From: Rhodoferax sp.
GTDB lineage: Bacteria; Pseudomonadota; Gammaproteobacteria; Burkholderiales; Burkholderiaceae_C
DNA: 53,069 bases
Direction of reading: 5' to 3'
Assembly (NCBI RefSeq): GCF_010365055.1
Contig: NZ_JAAFHA010000019.1
Location: 1-53,069 of the forward strand
The translations under genes and the position numbers were made by a program. Of the stretch, positions 25,357 to 33,107 are shown piece by piece; positions within the stretch are counted from its first letter, which is position 1, and every line of letters begins with the position of its first letter. Below the pieces are notes generated by a model, which searched no databases, had not been told where the DNA came from, and saw only the letters and a program-made list of their open reading frames with translations.

Positions 25357-26916
25357 TTAGACGTTTGCGCCGCCAATCGCTGTGTCAGCAAGGGGTAATT
25401 TAGAAACGCGCACGCGTGCGAAATTACGTTCCTTCGTATCAATCCCAAACAGAGTGGCAGCACCAGCACCAGCACCAGCCCCGTCCCCGCCGGTATAGGG
25501 CAGCGCACAGTCGCGGATTCCGAGATAGGCCTTCATGTTGCGCGCGGCCTTGCGGCCGGCGCCCATGGCTTCGATCACGGTCGCCGCGCCGGTGACGATG
25601 TCACCGCCGGCGAACACCCCCGCCATTGAAGTGGCGAGGTTTTCGTCGGCACCGATATAGCCCCATTTGTTCAGCTTGAGCTTGGACGTCTGGCCCATGA
25701 TCGGATTGGCGTTGGTGCCGATGGCATACACGATCAGATCGGCCTCGAAATCAAACTCGCTGCCGGCGACCGGCACCGGCCGACGCCGACCCGAATCGTC
25801 GGGCTCGCCCAGCTCCATGCGCACGCAGCGCATGCCGCGCACGCTTCCCTTGCCGTCGTCCAGAACCGACACCGGCGCGGTGAGCCAGTGGTACTCGACC
25901 CCTTCCTGCTCGGCGTGATGGACTTCTTCGGCTCGCGCCGGCGCCTCGGTGCGCGATCGGCGGTAAATGCAGTACACCTTCTCGGCGCCGAGCCGAATGG
26001 ACACGCGCATCGCGTCCATCGCCGTGTTGCCAGCGCCAACCACGGCGACGCGCTTGCCAATCGGCAGCGGCGTGTCAAAGGCTGGAAAGTCCCTCGCGCG
26101 CATCAGGTTGCAGCGCGTCAACAGCTCATTGGCCGAGAGCACGCCGTTGAGCGAATCCCCGGGAATATTGAGCATCGTCGGATAGCCGGCGCCAACGCCG
26201 ACGAATACCGCGTGGAAACCCATCTCGTCGATCATCTGTTCGATGGTGAACAAGCGGCCCACCAGGGTGTTGCATTCGAACTTCACGCCAAATTTTTTCA
26301 GATTGTTGATCTCGGCGTCGATCACGGTATTCGGGAGGCGGAAATCGGGGATGCCGTATTTCAGCACCCCGCCCGCCTGATGGAAGGCTTCATAGACAGT
26401 GACGTCGCAGCCGGCCTTGGCCATATCCGCCGCGCAGGCCATGCCGGCCGGTCCCGAGCCGACGATCCCGACGCGGAACCGGTTTGGCTCGATATAGGGA
26501 ATGTTGACCCAGCCTTCCTTGATGGCGGTGTCGCCGACAAACCGCTCCAGGCGCCCGATCGCGACCGCTTCAAGGGAGTCGCCGACGGTGCACACGCCTT
26601 CGCATTGGTTCTCCTGCGGACACACCCGGCCGCAGATGGACGGCAAGAGATTGGTGTTGGTGAGAATGTCGTAGGCACCGCGAAAATTGCGTTCGCCAAT
26701 CTTCTGGATGAAGCCAGGGATATTGATTCCCACCGGACAGCCGCTAATGCATGGCTCGTCCGGGCACATGAGGCAACGCTCTGACTCACGCAGCGCATCT
26801 TCAAGGCTGTAGCCGCAGGCAACCTCCTCGAAATTCTTGGCCCGCACCTGCGCGGCCTGTTCGCGCATCGGCGTGCGTTCCTGTGGAATCGTTCGTATCG
26901 TCTTTTTCTTTGCCAT
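25357..26916 (-). CDS. NAD(P)H-dependent oxidoreductase, GltD/NfnB-like (glutamate synthase small-subunit family)
   Basis: 519 residues from the ATG at 26916 with a GAGGAA box. The N-terminal ~130 residues carry two [4Fe-4S]-type Cys groups (CLMCPDEPCISGCPVGINIPGF; CGRVCPQENQCEGVCTVG). The FAD fold follows at VGIVGSGPAGMACAADMAKAG, and an NAD(P) fold at VAVVGAGNTAMDAMRVSIRLGAEKVYCIYRRS. The end has VFAGGDIVTGAATVIEAMGAGRKAA. This is the large-subunit type of NADH-dependent ferredoxin:NADP oxidoreductase (NfnB) and sulfide dehydrogenase SudA, rather than true GltD, as no gltB is near. It probably couples reduced ferredoxin from KorAB to NAD(P)+ with the NfnA-like partner. Near its C-terminus is a Gly/Ala run (GGDGAGAGAGAA). 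Confidence 0.92.
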   Translation of the reverse strand: MAKKKTIRTIPQERTPMREQAAQVRAKNFEEVACGYSLEDALRESERCLMCPDEPCISGCPVGINIPGFIQKIGERNFRGAYDILTNTNLLPSICGRVCPQENQCEGVCTVGDSLEAVAIGRLERFVGDTAIKEGWVNIPYIEPNRFRVGIVGSGPAGMACAADMAKAGCDVTVYEAFHQAGGVLKYGIPDFRLPNTVIDAEINNLKKFGVKFECNTLVGRLFTIEQMIDEMGFHAVFVGVGAGYPTMLNIPGDSLNGVLSANELLTRCNLMRARDFPAFDTPLPIGKRVAVVGAGNTAMDAMRVSIRLGAEKVYCIYRRSRTEAPARAEEVHHAEQEGVEYHWLTAPVSVLDDGKGSVRGMRCVRMELGEPDDSGRRRPVPVAGSEFDFEADLIVYAIGTNANPIMGQTSKLKLNKWGYIGADENLATSMAGVFAGGDIVTGAATVIEAMGAGRKAARNMKAYLGIRDCALPYTGGDGAGAGAGAATLFGIDTKERNFARVRVSKLPLADTAIGGANV

Positions 26917-26998
26917 CTCTTGTTCCTCAAGCAACTAGCCGGACGCTTGGCGAGTCCAAGCGGCGGCGCCATGCTGCGCTCTTGACCGTCGAGCCGAT

Positions 26999-27874
26999 CT
27001 AGCCCGCCAACGTGCTGGAGCCCCCTTGCGTCGTCATACGGCAGCTGTCGGACCAGCGTTCGTGGGCCGCCTTCTCGTCTTTCGTGTAGCGCTGCAAGCG
27101 CAGCATCAGGTCGTCGAAATCAACCAGATGACCGTCAAAGTCCGGTCCGTCAACACAGGCAAACTTCACCTGATCGCCAACCTTCACCCTGCAGCCACCG
27201 CACATCCCGGTACCATCAACCATGATCGGGTTGACGCTCACCATGGTTTTGATCTTGTAGGGCCGCGTGGCATCTGCGCATGCCTTCATCATCACCGGCG
27301 GGCCGATCGCAACGACCTCTTCGATGTCTGGGTGTTGCGCCAGCGCGACCTTGATGCCGTCGGTGATCATTCCCTTCATCCCTGCCGAGCCGTCATTCGT
27401 GCACAGGATGAGCTCGTCGCAGCTGGCCCGAAACTTGTCCTCCCAGAATACAAGATCCTTGTTCCGAAACCCGAGGACGGCGATCACGTACGCGCCGCTT
27501 TCCTTGAAGGCACGCGCCTGGGGAAAGATCGGGGCCACGCCCAAGCCACCGCCCACGCACAACACCTTTTTGGCGTGACTGATCGGACTGGGTGTGCCCA
27601 TCGGGCCCACCATCGCGAAAAGCGAAGCGCCGACCTGGCATTCCTGTTGCATTTGCCTGGTTGTCTTGCCAACCGCTTGGATCACCAGCGTGATGGTGCC
27701 CTGCTTGCGGTCGAAGTCCGCGATGGTCAGCGGAATGCGCTCACCGTTCTCGTGCAGCATGACAATGACAAATTGGCCTGGCTTGGCGGCCTTGGCCATC
27801 AAGGGATGGCGCACCTCAAGCAGGTAAGTGACGTTAGAGAAATCCTCTCGGGCCACGATCTCGAAGTTGGACAT
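26999..27874 (-). CDS. Ferredoxin-NADP reductase-like subunit, NfnA/SudB family
   Basis: 291 residues from the ATG at 27874 (MSNFEIVAREDFSNVTYLLEV); another ATG lies five codons earlier. The FAD-binding barrel has PGQFVIVMLHENGERIPLTIAD, the NAD-binding fold starts VLCVGGGLGVAPIFPQARAFKE, and the C-terminal [2Fe-2S] Cys cluster reads GTGMCGGCRVKVGDQVKFACVDGPDFDGH. This is the small-subunit architecture of NfnAB and of dihydroorotate-dehydrogenase electron-transfer subunits. It is the first gene of the operon. With the next gene it forms a probable NAD(P)H-ferredoxin transhydrogenase or bifurcating unit. The C-terminal ~45 residues beyond the cluster are usual for the family. Confidence 0.92.
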   Translation of the reverse strand: MSNFEIVAREDFSNVTYLLEVRHPLMAKAAKPGQFVIVMLHENGERIPLTIADFDRKQGTITLVIQAVGKTTRQMQQECQVGASLFAMVGPMGTPSPISHAKKVLCVGGGLGVAPIFPQARAFKESGAYVIAVLGFRNKDLVFWEDKFRASCDELILCTNDGSAGMKGMITDGIKVALAQHPDIEEVVAIGPPVMMKACADATRPYKIKTMVSVNPIMVDGTGMCGGCRVKVGDQVKFACVDGPDFDGHLVDFDDLMLRLQRYTKDEKAAHERWSDSCRMTTQGGSSTLAG

Positions 27875-28002
27875 TGCGGTCGCTTTCATATTCGGCCAGT
27901 TTGCGCTGGTGGGTTATTGCGGCAATGCCTGGCATCCGCCGATCTGCCGTCTTCTTCACCACTGACGGGATGATGAAAGTTTCCTCCGGTGGCGAGGGGA
28001 TG

Positions 28003-28020
28003 TTTTGATTAATATCAAAA
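28003..28020 (-). promoter_or_regulatory. FNR/Anr-type binding site upstream of the redox operon
   Basis: TTTTGATTAATATCAAAA holds the exact FNR/CRP-family anaerobic consensus TTGAT-N4-ATCAA with two further symmetric bases on each side. It is centred 137 bp upstream of the NfnA-like start and 290 bp before the divergent AGPS-like gene. The oxygen-labile nature of the ferredoxin oxidoreductase makes the redox operon the likelier target. I could not fix a -10 box at the ideal class II distance, so the promoter geometry is unresolved. Confidence 0.65.
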
Positions 28021-28120
28021 CCCAGGACAGACTGGAAGAAAGCAGGCTGGCGCCCTTCCTGCTGCTTGCAGTCCTCGTTGCCCATAGCAAGTACCGCAGC
28101 CGAACAAGCTCAATCTACTA

Positions 28121-28178
28121 TCAAATATATAGCTATTTGTGCTTATTCCATAAGGGCTGGAGCCATAAAACATAAAGA
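28121..28178 (+). repeat. Interspersed repeat copy 4, in the divergent gap before the AGPS-like gene
   Basis: ATATAGCT, 20 bases, GGCTGGAGCC, then an A-rich end. The spacer holds CTTAT-TCC-ATAAG, a small hairpin. This 427-bp gap (27875-28301) otherwise contains the FNR-type box and no gene. Confidence 0.7.
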
Positions 28179-28301
28179 CCTCCCGGTAAGACAAGTTTTT
28201 GAGCTGGCGCGATAAAACAATTGATTGGCGGCATCGCGAAGTGGCAACGGTGCAGCCTTGCTCTACAGTCGGCGGGATACCGGAGCAACAAGGAGCAAGG
28301 C

Positions 28302-29921
28302 ATGCGACGATGGAATGGCTGGGGCGACCATGCGACTTCAATGCAGCTGAACGAGGCCGCTCGCGTCATGTTGAACGCGCGCCTGGGGCCTGGTCGGCCC
28401 GGCGTTGATGCCACGCGTGAAGACATGCTGGCGCAAGTCCCGGCCTCCCGCCTGAACGGCGCCCACCCGCTGATTCAAACTGACGCCGCCAGTCGCTTTG
28501 GCATGGCGATGGGCGAGAGCTTTGCCGACTGGATCCGAAAACGCTTTGGCGCCCTGCCCCCGGTGCCTGATGGTGTGGCTTTCCCGGAATCCTCAAGCCA
28601 AGTGCGCGAGTTGCTTGACCTGGCCAACGCGTCCAACTGGATCGTGATTCCGTTTGCCGGTGGCACCAGTGTGGCCGGGCACCTGGACTGCCCCATCAGC
28701 GACCGGCCGATCCTGTCGATCAATCTCAGCCGTATGAACCGGCTGCTGCACCTGGACAAAACAAGCCAGTTGGCCACCTTTGGCGCCGGCACGCCGGGGC
28801 CGCTGGTGGAATCGCAGCTGCGCGCGCAGGGCTACACGCTCGGGCATTTTCCGCAGTCGTTTGAGTACTCCACGGTGGGCGGATGGGTGGTGACGCGCTC
28901 CAGCGGGCAGCAGTCGCTGCGCTATGGCCGAATCGAGCAATTGTTTGCCGGTGGCCGGCTCGAGGCTCCGGTGGGCAACTTGACGATACCAACGCTGCCG
29001 GCCTCTGCCGCCGGGCCTGACTTGCGCGAGTTGGTGCTGGGCTCGGAGGGCCGCTTTGGCATTCTGACCGAGGCCATACTGCGGGTTTCGCGTTTGCCCG
29101 AGCATGAGAGCTTTCATGCCCTGTTCTTGCCCGATTGGGATTCAGCCGAAGCCGCCGTGCGCGAGCTGGTGCAGCGCAAACTGCCGTTAAGCATGCTGCG
29201 CCTGTCCAACGGCATCGAGACCGAAACCAACCTGACGCTCGCAGGCCACGCGCGCCTGATCGGCTGGCTGCAGCGCTATTTGTCCTGGCGCGGCTGTGCG
29301 GAAGGCAAGTGCATGCTGATGCTGGGCGTAACGGCCGACGCGCGCACCGCGCACCACGCCCTGCGCGAGGCGCGGCGCCTGCTGGCGCGTCATGGCGGCG
29401 TCTACATCGGGCGCGCCATGGGCAGCAAGTGGCTGGCCAACCGCTTTAAAGGCCCGTACCTTCGCAATGCGCTGTGGGCCCTGGGTTACTCGGCCGACAC
29501 GATCGAGACCGCCGTCGACTGGCCGCAGGTCAAACCACTGATGCTGGCGATGGAGCAGACCGCACGCGATGTGTTTACGCAATATGGCGAGCAGGTGCAT
29601 GCGTTCACCCACTTGTCGCACTTGTACCCGCAGGGCAGCGCGATCTATTCGCAGTTTGTCTGGGCCACGGCAGCGGGCGGCTTTGCGCCCAATTTTGAGC
29701 GTTGGCAAAAGCTCAAAGCCGCGGTGGCCACCACAATCGCCGTGCACGGCGGCACGGTGAGCCATCAGCACGGTGTCGGGCGTGACCACGCCGCCCATCT
29801 GGCCGACGAGAAAGGACCGCTGGGCATGGCGACGCTGGCCGGGTTGTGTCACCACTTTGATCCGAACAAGATCATGAACCCCGGCAAGCTGCTGCAGGAC
29901 GGTGGGCCATGGGCGAGTTGA
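28302..29921 (+). CDS. FAD-linked oxidoreductase, alkyldihydroxyacetonephosphate synthase-like
   Basis: 539 residues from the ATG at 28302, which has a strong AAGGAG box. The N-terminus MRRWNGWGDHATS is typical of bacterial AGPS-like proteins. The FAD_binding_4 domain has VIPFAGGTSVAGHLDC, ATFGAGTPGPLVESQLRAQGYTLGHFPQSFEYSTVGGWVVTRSSGQQSLRYGRIEQL and LVLGSEGRFGILTEA. The C-terminal FAD-oxidase domain ends VSHQHGVGRDHA and FDPNKIMNPGKLL. Its stop overlaps the start of the GlpD-like gene by 13 bp. E. coli ygcU, beside the FGGY kinase ygcE, is a similar pairing. It may oxidise a polyol phosphate or D-2-hydroxyacid; the substrate is unknown. Confidence 0.92.
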   Translation: MRRWNGWGDHATSMQLNEAARVMLNARLGPGRPGVDATREDMLAQVPASRLNGAHPLIQTDAASRFGMAMGESFADWIRKRFGALPPVPDGVAFPESSSQVRELLDLANASNWIVIPFAGGTSVAGHLDCPISDRPILSINLSRMNRLLHLDKTSQLATFGAGTPGPLVESQLRAQGYTLGHFPQSFEYSTVGGWVVTRSSGQQSLRYGRIEQLFAGGRLEAPVGNLTIPTLPASAAGPDLRELVLGSEGRFGILTEAILRVSRLPEHESFHALFLPDWDSAEAAVRELVQRKLPLSMLRLSNGIETETNLTLAGHARLIGWLQRYLSWRGCAEGKCMLMLGVTADARTAHHALREARRLLARHGGVYIGRAMGSKWLANRFKGPYLRNALWALGYSADTIETAVDWPQVKPLMLAMEQTARDVFTQYGEQVHAFTHLSHLYPQGSAIYSQFVWATAAGGFAPNFERWQKLKAAVATTIAVHGGTVSHQHGVGRDHAAHLADEKGPLGMATLAGLCHHFDPNKIMNPGKLLQDGGPWAS

Positions 29922-31507
29922 ACCCCAACGCCCGGCGCGCCCAAGCGATGGCGCAGCTTGACGCGCAGACCTGGGACCTTGTCGTGATTGGCGGCGGCAT
30001 CAGCGGCGCCGGGGTGGCGCAGCAAGCGGCGCGCCGCGGCTGGCGCGTGCTGCTGATCGAGCAGCGCGACTTTGCCTGGGGCACGTCCAGCCGTTCTTCC
30101 AAGCTGGTGCATGGCGGCCTGCGCTACCTGAAGGAAGGCGATCTCAAGACCACCTTGCACTCGGTGCGCGAGCGCGAGCGTTTGAGGTGCGAGGCGCCAG
30201 AGTTGATCGAGCCGCAGAGCTTTCTGTTTGCCGATTGCGTCGGGCGCAAACCGGGTCGCTGGCTGTTTCAAATCGGTTTGATGGTGTACGACCTGATGGC
30301 TGGTCAGCGCAGCCACTGCTGGGCTGACCTGGCGACCACGCAGACGCTGGCGCCAGGCCTGGCACCCCCCAAAATGCGCGGCTCCCTGGTGTTTCAGGAT
30401 GCCAAGACCGACGATGCGCGACTGGTCTGGCGGGTTCTGATGGAGGCGCAGCGCGACGGCGCGGTCACGCTGAACTACGTCGCAGCACAAGGGTTGCAGC
30501 TGGATGCGGGCCGGGTGTCGGGCGTCACCTTGCTGGACGTGCTCAGCGGGCAGCAAACCCAGGTGCGCGCCAAAGCCGTGGTCAACGCCACCGGCGCCTG
30601 GGCCGACCGGCTGCGCCGTGCGGTCGGTGGCGATCCCATGCTGCGCCCGCTGCGCGGTAGCCATCTGGTGGTGCCGTTCTGGCGTCTGCCCGTGGCGCAG
30701 TCCATCAGCCTGATGCACCCCAAAGACGGTCGACCGGTTTTCCTCTACCCCTGGGAGGGGGCCACGCTGATCGGCACCACCGATCTGGATCATCGCGCGG
30801 ACATCGATGTCGAGCCATCCATCACGCAGCAGGAAGTGGACTACCTGATCGAGGCAGTGAACGACCAGTTCCCCGCCGCCGCGCTCAAGCCCTGTGATGT
30901 CAGTGCCTGTTACGCCGGTGTGCGCCCTGTGGTGGACGACGGCAGCGGCACGGCCTCTCAGGCGGCGCGGGACCATGTGGTGCTGGATGAATCGGGACTG
31001 ATCACGCTGACCGGGGGCAAACTGACCACCTTCCGACTGATGGCGCAAGACGCGCTGGCGTTGGCGGCACCGCGCGTGGGCCGACCGTTTGCGCGCGATG
31101 ACGCCGTCCTGTTCACGCCAGTGGCCGACCTGAACCCGCGCTGGAGCGCCGCTGTGCGACACCGGCTGGCGGCGCGTTATGGCTATCGGTCGGGGGAACT
31201 GAGCCAGCACGCGGCTGAGGCCGACCTGCAGACCCTTCCTGGCACCAACACCCTGTGGCTGGAACTGGCGATCGCGGCCAGCGATGAAGCGGTCGTGCAC
31301 TTGGACGATCTTCTGTTGCGCCGCGCGCGCCTGGGCATTCTGTTGCCGCGTGGCGGGCTGGATCATCTGGCGCGTATCCGCAAGATGTGCGAACCGCATT
31401 TAGATTGGGGCGACGCGGGCTGGGTCGTCGAGATTGCACGCTACCAGGCGCTCATTGCCGCGCACTACCAACTGCCCACCGTCAAACCAGAGGCGACAAG
31501 CCCATGA
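29909..31507 (+). CDS. glpD: FAD-dependent glycerol-3-phosphate dehydrogenase family protein
   Basis: 532 residues. The dinucleotide motif is DLVVIGGGISGAGVAQQAARRGWRVLLIEQRDFAWGTSSRSSKLVHGGLRYL, the GlpD signature. Others are ATGAWAD, LRPLRGSHLVVP, GATLIGTTDLDH, AGVRPVV and LTGGKLTTFRLMA, and there is a C-terminal GlpD helical domain. Known relatives oxidise sn-glycerol 3-phosphate to dihydroxyacetone phosphate and pass electrons to quinone; EryB-type relatives act on erythritol phosphate. It overlaps the AGPS-like gene before it (13 bp) and the kinase after it (4 bp), so the three are translationally coupled. The exact polyol phosphate is open. Confidence 0.9.
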   Translation: MGELNPNARRAQAMAQLDAQTWDLVVIGGGISGAGVAQQAARRGWRVLLIEQRDFAWGTSSRSSKLVHGGLRYLKEGDLKTTLHSVRERERLRCEAPELIEPQSFLFADCVGRKPGRWLFQIGLMVYDLMAGQRSHCWADLATTQTLAPGLAPPKMRGSLVFQDAKTDDARLVWRVLMEAQRDGAVTLNYVAAQGLQLDAGRVSGVTLLDVLSGQQTQVRAKAVVNATGAWADRLRRAVGGDPMLRPLRGSHLVVPFWRLPVAQSISLMHPKDGRPVFLYPWEGATLIGTTDLDHRADIDVEPSITQQEVDYLIEAVNDQFPAAALKPCDVSACYAGVRPVVDDGSGTASQAARDHVVLDESGLITLTGGKLTTFRLMAQDALALAAPRVGRPFARDDAVLFTPVADLNPRWSAAVRHRLAARYGYRSGELSQHAAEADLQTLPGTNTLWLELAIAASDEAVVHLDDLLLRRARLGILLPRGGLDHLARIRKMCEPHLDWGDAGWVVEIARYQALIAAHYQLPTVKPEATSP

Positions 31508-33066
31508 ACAAAACCTACCTGCTGGCTATCGACAACGGCACCCAGAGCGTGCGTGCCTTGCTGTTTGATCTGCAGGGAAATTTGGTGGACAAGGCGCAGG
31601 TCAACATTGACAGCTACCAGTCACCCGAACCGGGCTGGAAGGAAAACGACCCCGAGGCCTTCTGGCAGTCGCTATGCCAGGCCTGCCAGCAGCTGTGGGC
31701 CCACACCAGCGTGCCCAAGAGTGCGATTGCGGGTGTAGTCATCACGACCCAGCGCGCCACCACCATCGCCTTGGACAGGCAGGGCCAGCCCTTGCGCCCG
31801 GCCATCATTTGGCTGGACCAGCGTCGCGCCGACAGCACGCCCAAGCTCAAGTGGTGGTGGGAAGTTGCCTTTCGCGCCATTGGCATGCGTGACACCGTGC
31901 ACCACTTCCAGCGGGAAGCCGAGGCCAACTGGATCGCACAGAACCAGCCCGAGCTCTGGGCGAAAACCGACAAGTACCTGCTGTTGTCGGGTTACCTCAA
32001 TTACCGTTTTACCGGCCGTTTTGTCGACTCCATCGCGTCGCAGGTAGGTTACATCCCGTTTGACTACAAGAAAGGCTGTTGGGCCGCCCCACGCGACTGG
32101 AAATGGCAGGCCATGCCAATCAAGCCATCGATGCTGCCCGAACTGGTCCCGGCGGGAACCATCATTGGCCACGTCAGCGCCCAAGTCGCGCTGAGCACCG
32201 GCATTCCAGAGGGCTTGACTGTGATCGCCGGTGCCGCCGACAAGGCCTGCGAGGTCATTGGCGCCGGTTGCCTCACGCCCGAGATCGCCTGCCTGTCCTA
32301 TGGCACCACCGCCACCATCAACACCACGACGCCGCGCTACCTGGAGGCCACCCCCTTCATCCCCCCGTACCAGGCGGCGGTGCCGGGCCACTACAACACC
32401 GAAATTCAAATCACGCGGGGTTTCTGGATGGTGAGTTGGTTCAAGGAGCAATTCGGTTTGCACGAGCAGCAGATTGCCCTGCAGAGAGGTGTAACACCGG
32501 AGAGTCTTTTTGATGAATTGGTGAGCAACGTCCCGCCCGGCGCCCAGGGCCTGATGCTGCAACCGTTCTGGAACCCGGGCATCAAGGTGCCCGGTCCCGA
32601 GGCCAAAGGCGCGATCATCGGTTTTGGCGATGTCCACAAGCGGGCCCACCTGTACCGCGCCATCCTCGAAGGCCTGGCCTACGCGCTGCGCGAAGCCAAG
32701 GAGCGCATCGAAAGGCGCGGCGGCACGCGCATCAGCAAGGTCAGGGTCTCCGGTGGCGGCTCGCAAAGCGACGCGGCGATGCAGATCACCGCCAATATCT
32801 TCAATTTACCGTGCGAGCGGCCGCATTTGTACGAGACCAGTGGCCTGGGCGCAGCCATGCTGGCCGCCGTCGCCTTGGAACTGCACCCCGACTTTGCCAC
32901 CGCTGTGCGCGAGATGACCCGCATCGGGCAGGTGTTCCAGCCCGAGCCCGCCCACGCCCGCACCTACGACCAGCTCTACCGTCGCGTCTATTGCCGCATG
33001 TACCAGCGACTGCAACCCCTGTACCGGGACATTCGGGAAATCACGGGCTATCCGGCACCGGACTGA
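31504..33066 (+). CDS. FGGY-family carbohydrate/polyol kinase (YgcE-like)
   Basis: 520 residues from the ATG at 31504, which overlaps the preceding stop (ATGA). The phosphate-1 motif is LLAIDNGTQSVRALLFD. The sugar-binding IIWLDQRRAD, the second ATP motif LSYGTTATINTTTPRYL and the adenosine motif VRVSGGGSQSDAAMQITANIFNLPCERP complete the actin-like fold. It phosphorylates a polyol or sugar for the GlpD-like enzyme encoded just before it. It is more like E. coli YgcE than GlpK. No glycerol facilitator is nearby, so glycerol itself is only one possibility. Confidence 0.92.
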   Translation: MNKTYLLAIDNGTQSVRALLFDLQGNLVDKAQVNIDSYQSPEPGWKENDPEAFWQSLCQACQQLWAHTSVPKSAIAGVVITTQRATTIALDRQGQPLRPAIIWLDQRRADSTPKLKWWWEVAFRAIGMRDTVHHFQREAEANWIAQNQPELWAKTDKYLLLSGYLNYRFTGRFVDSIASQVGYIPFDYKKGCWAAPRDWKWQAMPIKPSMLPELVPAGTIIGHVSAQVALSTGIPEGLTVIAGAADKACEVIGAGCLTPEIACLSYGTTATINTTTPRYLEATPFIPPYQAAVPGHYNTEIQITRGFWMVSWFKEQFGLHEQQIALQRGVTPESLFDELVSNVPPGAQGLMLQPFWNPGIKVPGPEAKGAIIGFGDVHKRAHLYRAILEGLAYALREAKERIERRGGTRISKVRVSGGGSQSDAAMQITANIFNLPCERPHLYETSGLGAAMLAAVALELHPDFATAVREMTRIGQVFQPEPAHARTYDQLYRRVYCRMYQRLQPLYRDIREITGYPAPD

Positions 33067-33107
33067 GCCGCTTGTTACGATGGCTCAACTTTTCAGGAGA
33101 TGCTCAG

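Noticed and set aside
25357..26916. Reading the NfnB-like gene as glutamate synthase small subunit gltD
   Set aside because: No gltB is nearby, and the NfnA-like partner plus korAB context fits an Nfn/Sud-type reductase better.
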